From Actinokineospora bangkokensis (GTDB lineage Bacteria > Actinomycetota > Actinomycetes > Mycobacteriales > Pseudonocardiaceae), in assembly GCF_001940455.1 (NCBI RefSeq), contig NZ_MKQR01000016.1, positions 93,125 to 157,124 of the forward strand: DNA of 64,000 nucleotides. The letters are read 5' to 3'. Shown here in pieces: positions 40,999 to 48,130 of this stretch. Below the pieces are notes generated by a model. That model did no database searches. It had not been told where the DNA came from and worked only from the letters and a program-made list of their open reading frames with translations. Position 1 is the stretch's first letter, and the number at the start of each line of letters is the position of its first letter. The position numbers and the translations under genes are program-made.

Positions 40999-41883
40999 AT
41001 GAGCGATCTGGTCATCACGATCCTGCTGTGCGTGCTGGTCGCGGTGGTGTACGCGACGGCGGCGCTCATCCAGGCGCGGTACGGCCACGTGCCGGTGCGC
41101 GAGCTGCTGCGGGTGCCGCTGTGGTGGGTGGCGCAGGCGCTGAACATCGCCGGGGCCGGGCTGCACGTGTGGTCGCTCAACTTCGGCGCGCTGTCGCTGA
41201 TCCAGCCGCTCGGCGTGCTCACCCTGGTGCTGGCCGTGCCGGTGAACGCCTACACCGCGCACCGGCGGGTGACGCGGCTGGAGGCCAGCGGCATGGTGTG
41301 CACCGTGGTCGGCTTGGCGGGCCTGACCATGCTGATCACCACCGGCGGCAAGTCCGACACCCTCACCGGCGGCGAGCTGGTGGGGCTGCTGGTGGGCGTG
41401 GGCGCGGTGGTGGTCGCCTGCGCGGTGAAGGGCTCGCGCCGGGGCGTGTCCCCGCTGTGGGAGGCCGCGGCGGGCGGGTTGGCGTTCGCGGTGTGCTCGG
41501 CCCTGTGCCAGACCCTCGTGCGCACCGTGGACGCGCGCGGGCTCGGTGTCCTGCTGGAGCTGGCGCCGATCCTGACCGCGGTGGCCATCGCGACCTTCGC
41601 GGTGGCCGCGACCGTGCTGACCCAGCGCTCCTACCGGCAGGGCCTCGGGGCGCCGCTGGCGGTGACGAACCTGGCCAACCCGGCCAGCGCCACCGCGATC
41701 GGGGTGATCTTCCTGGGCGAGGACCTGGGGACCTCGCCGCTGCAGGTGGCGCTGGCCGTGGCGTGCGCGGCGCTGGCGGCGTTCGGGGTGCGGCAGCTGG
41801 CGAAGGCCCGCGACGAGATCCCCGACGTGCCGAACGCGGTGTCCACCCCGGACCGGCACGGGGTCAGCGGCCCGGCGGCCTGA
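40999..41883 (+). CDS. DMT superfamily permease (EamA/NIPA-like)
   Basis: 294 aa from ATG at 40999, about nine hydrophobic helices: VITILLCVLVAVVYATAALI, VPLWWVAQALNIAGAGLHVW, FGALSLIQPLGVLTLVLAV, and later LAVTNLANPASATAIGVIFL. The LQPLGVLTLVLAVPVNA-type element after helix 3 is characteristic of DMT-family EamA/NIPA-like transporters in actinomycetes. The cargo is not evident. The polar C-terminus is cytoplasmic. Same direction as the SRPBCC gene but 171 bp away. Confidence 0.82.
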   Translation: MSDLVITILLCVLVAVVYATAALIQARYGHVPVRELLRVPLWWVAQALNIAGAGLHVWSLNFGALSLIQPLGVLTLVLAVPVNAYTAHRRVTRLEASGMVCTVVGLAGLTMLITTGGKSDTLTGGELVGLLVGVGAVVVACAVKGSRRGVSPLWEAAAGGLAFAVCSALCQTLVRTVDARGLGVLLELAPILTAVAIATFAVAATVLTQRSYRQGLGAPLAVTNLANPASATAIGVIFLGEDLGTSPLQVALAVACAALAAFGVRQLAKARDEIPDVPNAVSTPDRHGVSGPAA

Positions 41884-41926
41884 TCACCCGCCAGGGCGGA
41901 TCTGCCCGCGCCCCCGGAGAGACGGG

Positions 41927-42460
41927 CTACTCGCAGCCGATGCCGTCCTTGTCGTTGTCCAGGCCGTAGATGTCCTTGCCGGTGACGGTGACGGGGCCCT
42001 GGACGTAGGCGGGGCCGTTGCCGCTGCCGCCAGCGCAGTCGACGTCGCTGGAGATGGGCACGCACGGGGTGTAGTTGGGGTCGCACCCGGACGACTTGGG
42101 CTTGGCCTTGGTGGTCGCGGGCGCGGGTGCCGGGGCCGCGGGCGGCGGCGGGGGTGCCGCCTTGGTCGTGGTGGTCTTCACCGGCTTGCGGGTGGTGGTG
42201 ACGGCCGGGGGCGCCTGCACGGGCGGGGCCTGCGGCGGCGGGGCCACGGCGGTGGTGGTCGCGGTGACCGCCGTCGTCGTCGTTGTGGTCGTGGTGGTGG
42301 TGGTGGTGGTCGTCGTCGCCGCGGTGCTGCTGGAACCCAACGCCGCCAACGTGTTCGGTGTGGACGAACCGCTGCCGCACCCGGTCAGGACCACACCCAA
42401 CAACCCCGCACCCACCAGGGCTCCGGCGAACCGCGCTCTGCCTGCCGACGACGTGTCCAT
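41927..42460 (-). CDS. Excalibur-domain lipoprotein with poly-Thr stalk
   Basis: 177 aa from ATG at 42460. Lipobox LGVVLTGC with Cys28 as lipidation site. A Thr run of 15 residues (about 42272-42317 in DNA, mostly GTG/GTC triplets on the + strand) and a Pro/Ala/Lys-rich stalk span the envelope. The C-terminus is an Excalibur calcium-binding domain: CDPNYTPCVP, DVDCAGGSGNGP, and the Ca loop DNDKDGIGCE. Excalibur proteins are extracellular and often linked to cell-wall nucleases or binding. The triplet run is a slippage-prone microsatellite. Confidence 0.9.
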   Translation of the reverse strand: MDTSSAGRARFAGALVGAGLLGVVLTGCGSGSSTPNTLAALGSSSTAATTTTTTTTTTTTTTTAVTATTTAVAPPPQAPPVQAPPAVTTTRKPVKTTTTKAAPPPPPAAPAPAPATTKAKPKSSGCDPNYTPCVPISSDVDCAGGSGNGPAYVQGPVTVTGKDIYGLDNDKDGIGCE

Positions 42461-42540
42461 GACCGCTCCATCCGATGCCGCACCGCGTACGGACCACTAC
42501 ATCGGTCGACCGTCCACACCGTTACCGGACGATCAGCGGG

Positions 42541-43032
42541 TCAGCAGGAGCTGTCCTTGCCCACGACCTCCTGGACGATGGTGCACGGGTTCTCCCCCGG
42601 CGCCGCCGCCACGACGGCCACCTTGCGCAGCAGGTCGCGCAGCACCTCCCGCTCGGCCCCGGTGAGCGGCGACAGCACGTGCTCCTCGGCCTGCCGCAGC
42701 GCCTCGGTGGCCTCGGCCAGCCGCGCCCGCCCCGCCGCGGTGGCCGAGAGCAGCCGCGCCCGCCGGTCGGCCGGGTCGGGGCGGCGCTCCACCAGCCCGG
42801 ACCGCTCCAGGTCGTCGATCAGGTAGGTCATCACCGTGCGGTCGATCCCGAGCCGCTGAGCGATGGCCAACTGCGTGAGGGGCTCGCCGCGCTCGGCCGT
42901 CGCGAGCACCTGGTAGCCGCGCGGGCCGCCGGGCAGCCCAGCCAGCACCGCGTCGGACGCGCGCAGGTACGCGCGGAACACCGAGCCCAGCGCCCAGCCC
43001 AGGTCCGCTTCGACTGCCGGGGTGGCGTGCAC
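42541..43032 (-). CDS. MarR family regulator with C-terminal cysteines
   Basis: 163 aa from GTG at 43032. The winged helix is clear: LTQLAIAQRLGIDRTVMTYL, IDDLERSGLVERRPDPADRR, ARLLSATAAGRARL. Two cysteines, Cys150 and the last residue Cys163, sit at the C-terminus (NPCTIV and KDSSC), where redox switches occur in some quinone-sensing MarR proteins. It is divergent from an azoreductase gene with two palindromes between the starts, so it probably represses that gene and is released by quinones or oxidants. Redox sensing is inference. Confidence 0.88.
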   Translation of the reverse strand: MHATPAVEADLGWALGSVFRAYLRASDAVLAGLPGGPRGYQVLATAERGEPLTQLAIAQRLGIDRTVMTYLIDDLERSGLVERRPDPADRRARLLSATAAGRARLAEATEALRQAEEHVLSPLTGAEREVLRDLLRKVAVVAAAPGENPCTIVQEVVGKDSSC

Positions 43033-43048
43033 GGTCCCATGCTACGGG

Positions 43049-43099
43049 ACACCCTCGACAGGGTGTACCGTCTGCGTCGAGGATCATCTGTAACGCAGA
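43049..43099. promoter_or_regulatory. Two inverted repeats between marR and azoreductase
   Basis: ACACCCT-CGAC-AGGGTGT (43049-43066) is a perfect 18-bp MarR-type palindrome 16 bp before the marR start. TCTGCGT N15 ACGCAGA (43071-43099) follows. Both lie in the 127-bp gap to the azoreductase start at 43160 and could coordinate the two genes. Confidence 0.7.
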
Positions 43100-43159
43100 A
43101 CATCTCGCCGACAGCACGAGCCATCGATCGCAGGACCAGAGACCAGGAGACGCACGACC

Positions 43160-43819
43160 ATGAGCCTCTTCCGCATCCACAGCAGCATCCGCCAGCAGGG
43201 CTCGGTCAGCCGCGCCGTCGCGGACACCCTGGAGAGCGCCTGGCGCGAGGCGCACCCGGACAGCACCACCACCGAGCGCGACCTGGTGGCCGACCCGCTG
43301 CCCGGCGACCTGTGGACCACCGCCCTCTCCGCCGCCTACGCCCCCGAGGACCAGCGCACCCCCGCCCAGGTCGACGCCGTCGCCCAGGTCACCGCCCTGG
43401 CCGACGAGGTCCTGGCCGCCGACGCCCTGGTCGTCACCGCGCCCCTCTACAACTTCGGCGTCCCCCAGCACCTCAAGGCCTGGATCGACGCCCTCATCCT
43501 CGACCCCCGCTTCGGCCCCGGCACCACCCCCCTGACCGGCAAGCAGGTCGCCATCGTCATCGCCCGCGGCGGCGGCTACGGCGAAGGCACCCCCCGCCAC
43601 GGCTGGGACCACGCCACCCCGTACCTCACCCGCATCTTCGCCGACGTCTGGGGCGCCGACGTCACCGTCGTCGCCGCCGAACTCACCCTCGCCGAGACCA
43701 ACCCCGCCATGACCGACCTCATCCCCCTGGCCAAGCAGTCCGAGGCCGCCGCCCACGACCTCGCCGCCACCACCGGCCGCACCCTCGCCCAGAAGATCCT
43801 CGCCACCACCACCGCCTGA
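43160..43819 (+). CDS. azoR: FMN-dependent NADH-azoreductase/quinone reductase (AzoR family)
   Basis: 219 aa. Flavodoxin-like fold with FMN-phosphate loop FRIHSSIRQQGSVSRAVADT, LVVTAPLYNFGVPQHLKAWI (the PMYNFxxPxxLK signature of AzoR), and IVIARGGGYGEGTPRHGWDH. AzoR enzymes reduce quinones and azo dyes by two electrons. The last 150 bp are strikingly C-rich. Divergent from a MarR regulator carrying C-terminal Cys, a common quinone-defence arrangement. Confidence 0.9.
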   Translation: MSLFRIHSSIRQQGSVSRAVADTLESAWREAHPDSTTTERDLVADPLPGDLWTTALSAAYAPEDQRTPAQVDAVAQVTALADEVLAADALVVTAPLYNFGVPQHLKAWIDALILDPRFGPGTTPLTGKQVAIVIARGGGYGEGTPRHGWDHATPYLTRIFADVWGADVTVVAAELTLAETNPAMTDLIPLAKQSEAAAHDLAATTGRTLAQKILATTTA

Positions 43820-43940
43820 CACCACAAACACCAACAACAACCGCCCACCCACCCCCGCCCAACCCGAACACCCAGCCCCCACCCAACCCGCTCCCCAAAG
43901 AACCGGAGCACAACGAAACCGGCAGCCCGGCTACGCAAAC

Positions 43941-44085
43941 GCCCGGGTGGGCGGTTCTGCTTGACAGGGGAAGGCGATCATGTGCTACCCACGGCGGGGG
44001 GTGGGGCCGCAGGCCTCACCTTTTCCCCACCCCGAGCACATGATCGCCGCAGGGGCCCCTGTCAAGCAGAACCACCCACCCGGGC
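43941..44085. repeat. 145-bp palindromic repeat between convergent genes
   Basis: The outer 30 bp match the complement of the other end with one mismatch: GCCCGGGTGGGCGGTTCTGC then TTGACAGGGG on the left (43941-43970), complementary sequence at 44056-44085. Inside, GGCGATCATGTGCT (43973-43986) mirrors AGCACATGATCGCC. The centre has GGGGTGGGG against CCCCACCCC. The element sits between the azoreductase stop (43819) and the transhydrogenase stop (44145), encodes no protein, and has no clear target duplication. It can act as a bidirectional terminator and may be a MITE or a dispersed intergenic repeat. Confidence 0.7.
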
Positions 44086-44144
44086 ACGCCAGACAAAATC
44101 CCGCTTCTTCCCGCCGCGCAGCGGCAACCGCCCACCCAACACAC

Positions 44145-45557
44145 TCACGTGTCGAACCGCCCCAACTCCCGGATCTTGTTGGTCGCGTCCAACGCCGCGA
44201 CCTTGTACGCCTCGGACAACGTCGGGTAGTTGAACACCGTGTCCACCAGGTAATCCACCGTCCCCCCGCACGCCATCACGGCCTGCCCGATGTGCACAAG
44301 GTCGGTCGCCCCGGTCCCGAACAGGTGCACCCCCAGCAATTTCCGATCCTCAGTGGACACCAACAGCTTCAGCATCCCGTACGCGTCCCCCACGATCGCC
44401 CCCCGGGCCAGCTCCCGGTACCGCGCCAACCCCACCTCGTACGGCACGGCCGACGACGTCAGCTCGGCCTCGGTCGCCCCGCAGTAGGAGATCTCCGGGA
44501 TCGTGTAGATGCCGATGGGCTGCAACGCGGTCAGCTCCCGCGCGGGCTCCCCGAACGCGTGGTAGACCGCCAGCCTGCCCTGGTCCATGGACGTGGCGGC
44601 CAGCGCCGGGAAGCCGATCACGTCCCCGACCGCGTAGATGTGCTCCACCCCGGTCCGGTAGTGCTCGTCCACCGACAACCGCCCGCGCTTGTCCGCGGAC
44701 AGCCCGGCCTTGTCCAGCGCCAGCGCGTCGGTGGCCCCCGTGCGCCCGGCGGAGTACATCACCGCCGCCGCCGGGATCCGCTTCCCGCTGGCCAGGGTGG
44801 TCACCGTGCCGTTCTCGGAGACGTCGACGTTGACGACCTTCTCCCCGAACCGGAACGTGACGGCCAGGTCGCGCAGGTGGAACTTCAGCGACTCGACGAT
44901 CTCGGGGTCGCAGAAGTCCAGCATCCGCTCGCGCTGCTCGACGACGGTGACCCGGCTGCCCAGCGCGGCGAACATCGAGGCGTACTCGATGCCGATGACA
45001 CCGGCGCCGACGACCACCAGCGAGCTGGGGATGGCGTCGAGGGCCAGCACCTCGTCGGAGTCGAGCACCCTGGCCTCGTCGAAGTCGACCTGCTCGGGGC
45101 GGGCGGGGCGGGTGCCGGTGGCGATGACGACCTTGTCGGTGGTCACCGTGTGCCGCTCGCCGCGGTTGAGGCCCTGCACGGCGATGGTGTGCGGGTCGAC
45201 GAAGCTGGCGGTGCCGGTGAGCAGGTCGACCTGGTTGCGCGCGAGCTGCGCGCGCACCACCTGCACCTCCCGGCCGATGACGTGCTGGGTGCGGGCGTTG
45301 AGGTCGGAGATCGTGATGTCCTGCTTGACCCGGTAGCTGGCGCCGTAGAGCTCGCGCTGGCTCATCCCGGTGAGGTAGAGGACGGCCTCGCGCAGGGTCT
45401 TGGAGGGGATGGTGCCGGTGTTGACGCACACCCCGCCCACCATGTCGTGCCGGTCGACGACCGCCACCCGCTTGCCCAGCTTCGCGCCCGCGATGGCGGC
45501 CTTCTGCCCGCCGGGGCCGGACCCGATGACGACCAGGTCGTAGTCGTGCTCGCTCAT
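44145..45557 (-). CDS. sthA: Soluble pyridine nucleotide transhydrogenase (SthA-like)
   Basis: 470 aa from ATG at 45557. FAD/NAD flavoprotein of the dihydrolipoamide dehydrogenase family: [20 protein letters not shown] (FAD), [20 protein letters not shown] (NAD), [15 protein letters not shown], and a dimer domain ending with [17 protein letters not shown]. At the redox site [14 protein letters not shown] the second cysteine of the usual CxxxxC disulfide is Thr49, as in SthA-type transhydrogenases that exchange electrons between NADPH and NADH without a disulfide. Length normal. Stands alone; downstream lies the palindromic repeat. Confidence 0.9.
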   Translation of the reverse strand: MSEHDYDLVVIGSGPGGQKAAIAGAKLGKRVAVVDRHDMVGGVCVNTGTIPSKTLREAVLYLTGMSQRELYGASYRVKQDITISDLNARTQHVIGREVQVVRAQLARNQVDLLTGTASFVDPHTIAVQGLNRGERHTVTTDKVVIATGTRPARPEQVDFDEARVLDSDEVLALDAIPSSLVVVGAGVIGIEYASMFAALGSRVTVVEQRERMLDFCDPEIVESLKFHLRDLAVTFRFGEKVVNVDVSENGTVTTLASGKRIPAAAVMYSAGRTGATDALALDKAGLSADKRGRLSVDEHYRTGVEHIYAVGDVIGFPALAATSMDQGRLAVYHAFGEPARELTALQPIGIYTIPEISYCGATEAELTSSAVPYEVGLARYRELARGAIVGDAYGMLKLLVSTEDRKLLGVHLFGTGATDLVHIGQAVMACGGTVDYLVDTVFNYPTLSEAYKVAALDATNKIRELGRFDT

Positions 45558-45631
45558 CCGTGCAGCCTGGCACACCCAGGTCAGCACCGTGTTGCCGAAA
45601 CCACATCCGGCGGGGGTCCGGAGGTGACCAG

Positions 45632-45637
45632 TAGGGT
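45632..45637 (+). promoter_or_regulatory. -10 element, leaderless start of hydrolase
   Basis: TAGGGT ends 7 bp before GTG 45644, the same geometry as at 14725 and 29414. No Shine-Dalgarno is present. Confidence 0.5.
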
Positions 45638-45643
45638 CACGTC

Positions 45644-46507
45644 GTGGCGATCGCGACGCGCACGGTGACGGTCAACGGCGTGGACTTCACCCTCCTGGAG
45701 GCCGGTGGGCCCGGCCCGCTGGCCCTGTGCCTGCACGGCTTCCCGGACACCGCGCACACCTGGCGGCACCTGCTCCCGGCGCTGGCCGAGCAGGGGTTCC
45801 ACGCCGTCGCGCCCTTCCTGCGCGGGTACGCCCCCACGACCCCGGCCCCGGACGGCGCCTACGAGGTCGGCGCGCTCGCCGCCGACGCCAACGGCCTGCA
45901 CCAGGCATTGGGCGCGGGATCCAACGCCGTCCTGGTCGGCCACGACTGGGGTGCCGCGGCGGCCTACGCGGCCGCGTCCGCTGCGCCGGAGCGCTGGCGG
46001 CGCCTGGTGACGATGGCCGTGCCGCCGCCGGGCCCCCGCCGCCCGCGCAGCTACGAGCAGCACAAGCGGTCGTTCTACATGTACCTGTTCACCCTGCCGG
46101 TGGCCGAGCGGGTGGTGGCGGCCGAGGGGTACGCGTTCCTCGACGACCTCTGGGCGGACTGGTCGCCCGGGTACGACGCGGCGGAGGACCTGGCGCTGGT
46201 GAAGCGGGCGCTGGCGGACCCCGCGCACCTCACCGCGGCCCTGGGCTACTACCGGGCGCAGTTCGACACCTCCACCCACCAGCCCCGCTACGCCCGGGAG
46301 CAGGCCCACGCGGGCCGCGCCCCCGACACCCCCACCCTCTACCTGCACGGCGCGGACGACGGGTGCATCCTGCCGCCGGAACCGCTGGCCGCGCAGGCGC
46401 TGCTCTCCCCGGGCTCGCGGGCCGACGTGCTGGCAGGCGTCGGCCACTTCCTGCACCTGGAGTCGCCCGCCGAGGTCAACCGGCGCGTCCTGGACTGGAT
46501 CGCCTGA
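45644..46507 (+). CDS. Alpha/beta hydrolase, epoxide-hydrolase-like
   Basis: 287 aa from GTG at 45644. Motifs: [30 protein letters not shown], and [19 protein letters not shown] with nucleophile Asp101 in GHDWGA, the epoxide hydrolase/dehalogenase form. A lid with two Tyr-containing helices (YYRAQF) and the final His in [11 protein letters not shown] complete the enzyme. Probably opens epoxides or cleaves carbon-halogen bonds on small molecules. Divergent from sthA, followed after 190 bp by another hydrolase-fold gene. Confidence 0.87.
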   Translation: MAIATRTVTVNGVDFTLLEAGGPGPLALCLHGFPDTAHTWRHLLPALAEQGFHAVAPFLRGYAPTTPAPDGAYEVGALAADANGLHQALGAGSNAVLVGHDWGAAAAYAAASAAPERWRRLVTMAVPPPGPRRPRSYEQHKRSFYMYLFTLPVAERVVAAEGYAFLDDLWADWSPGYDAAEDLALVKRALADPAHLTAALGYYRAQFDTSTHQPRYAREQAHAGRAPDTPTLYLHGADDGCILPPEPLAAQALLSPGSRADVLAGVGHFLHLESPAEVNRRVLDWIA

Positions 46508-46697
46508 CCGTGCTCTCCGCCGCCGTCCAGGCCCTCCCTGGCCGAGCCGTCGCCGCGCCCGGCACCGCCCCGAACAGCGCTCACGCACTATCCATATAAG
46601 GCATAGGAAATTCGGGAACCAGAGCCTTGTCCGCCCACCTCGGCACCACTGGGCGACCCGGCGCTTCACCTGGTCCGATGGCGGGTAAGGCCACGTC

Positions 46698-47300
46698 ATG
46701 ACCACCACCCGCACCGTGCCGATCCCCGGCACCGACCTCAGCTCCGACGTGCACCTCCCCGATGACGCGCACGGCGTGGTCGTGCTCGTGCAGGACGGCG
46801 GTTGGCGGCACCGGGGCACCGAGGTCGCCACCATCACCGGCGCGCTGCACGAGCGCGGGCTCGGCACCGTCGTCGCCGACCTGCACCCGCACGCCGACCA
46901 CGCCGCCCGGTTCGAGGTCACCCACGTCGTCGACGGGCTGCTGGCCACGCTCGACTGGATCGCGGACGAGGCGGGCGGGCGACCCGTCGGCGTGCTCGCC
47001 GAGGGCATCGGGGCGGCCGCGGCGCTCACCGCGGCGGCCCAGCGCCCGGCGGCGGTGGCGGCGGTCGTGTGCGTGGCCGGGCACACCGAGCTGGCGCGCG
47101 AGCCGCTGGAGCTGGTGGCGGTGCCGGTGCTGCTGCTCGTCGGCGACGACCGCCCGGAGGTGGCGGAGCTGAACCGGCGGGTCGCCGGGGGCATCGCCGG
47201 GCGGGTCGAGGTGCGCGAGCTGGGCGGCGACGGGCGCGGCGCGGACGAGGTCGCGGCGGCGGCCGCCGGGTGGTTCGGCGAGGCCCTCCCCGCGGGCTGA
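46698..47300 (+). CDS. Dienelactone-hydrolase-like protein lacking the nucleophile
   Basis: 200 aa from ATG at 46698. The fold pattern is that of small alpha/beta hydrolases of the dienelactone/phosphoribosyltransferase-associated type: AHGVVVLVQDGG, GLGTVVADLHP, a helix TLDWIADEAGG, VPVLLLVGDDRPEV. At the nucleophile elbow, where relatives have GxSxG (GASTG style), the sequence is GVLAEGIGAAAAL: the Ser position is Gly103. A catalytic role by Ser or Cys is therefore unlikely; it may bind rather than cleave, or be decaying. No frameshift is seen and codon use is normal. Confidence 0.75.
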   Translation: MTTTRTVPIPGTDLSSDVHLPDDAHGVVVLVQDGGWRHRGTEVATITGALHERGLGTVVADLHPHADHAARFEVTHVVDGLLATLDWIADEAGGRPVGVLAEGIGAAAALTAAAQRPAAVAAVVCVAGHTELAREPLELVAVPVLLLVGDDRPEVAELNRRVAGGIAGRVEVRELGGDGRGADEVAAAAAGWFGEALPAG

Positions 47301-47584
47301 CGGCACCGCGCTGAACGGCATCCGGCACGCGCGCCGGGTGCTGCCGTACAACGACGGACGACCCCCCGAGGATGTCACCGGATCAGGCGACTCTTCGGGG
47401 GAGTTCGGCCACGAGGAGCGAAGCACCGGCCGCAGTGGACCGTCCACAGCGGACGTCATTCACCCGGTGCGGCGAAAACCACGCCGGGCGCTGGCACCGG
47501 TGGCTCACGCGTGGTGCGCTACTGGCGGCGCCGGACCGCACCGCCCGCCCGCACACCAGAAGCGCTCTCGCGAAAGGCCAGCCG

Positions 47585-47929
47585 ATGCCCAGCTCACGCT
47601 CCCGCTTCCTCGCCCCCCTCGCCCTCGCCGCCCTGCTCCCGATCGGGCTCGCCGCCCCCGCCTCGGCCGCGGCCGAGCGCGGCTACGACTGCCTGGTCGC
47701 CCAGGTGTCGTCGAGCCTGTTCACCGCCCAGTACTGCCAGCCCCGCGGCGGTGCCCCCACCAGCGGGGTCGTCACCGGCTCGTTCACCGTCACGGCGCTG
47801 GTCTTCGACGGCAGGCCGGGGACGGCGGCCTGCGAGGCCCCGGTCCCGCTCACCGGCGTCAGCGCCGTGGCGACCGAGGACGCGCAGGGGACGCAGGTCG
47901 TGGCGCTCAAGTGCGTCCGGACGTCGTGA
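47585..47929 (+). CDS. Small secreted protein with four cysteines
   Basis: 114 aa from ATG at 47585 (AAAGG 8 bp upstream). A classical Sec signal peptide, FLAPLALAALLPIGLAAPAS with cleavage after ASA, leaves a mature domain of about 85 residues with four Cys (YDCL, QYCQ, AACE, LKCV), probably two disulfides, and strands such as VVTGSFTVTALVFD. I do not recognise the family; size and Cys pattern recall secreted enzyme inhibitors of actinomycetes, but no inhibitor signature is clear. A strong terminator follows. The 284 bp upstream hold no other gene. Confidence 0.75.
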   Translation: MPSSRSRFLAPLALAALLPIGLAAPASAAAERGYDCLVAQVSSSLFTAQYCQPRGGAPTSGVVTGSFTVTALVFDGRPGTAACEAPVPLTGVSAVATEDAQGTQVVALKCVRTS

Positions 47930-47948
47930 CGCCCTGACCGCCCCCGGG

Positions 47949-47992
47949 GGTGCCCGGGCGGTGGCCGCCCCCAGCGGCCCCGCCCGGGCACC
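47949..47992 (+). terminator. Strong hairpin terminator
   Basis: GGTGCCCGGGCGGTGGCCGC (47949-47968), loop CCCCA, GCGGCCCCGCCCGGGCACC (47974-47992): a 19-bp stem with a single bulged T, starting 20 bp past the stop of the secreted-protein gene and followed by GTCGTTTC. Confidence 0.88.
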
Positions 47993-48130
47993 GTCGTTTC
48001 GGGGCAGCACAGTTCCGGGGCAGCGCGGTTCCCCGGGCCGTTCGGGCGCACCCGGGTGGGAGACGCGCGGGGGAAGGCTGGGTGAATGCTCGGCTCGCGC
48101 GGTGGTCAGGGCGGGCGCGGCGTTGGCAGC

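Noticed and set aside
44145-45557. Dihydrolipoamide dehydrogenase or mercuric reductase for the flavoprotein
   Set aside because: The second redox cysteine is Thr49, so the disulfide needed for those activities is missing; SthA fits.
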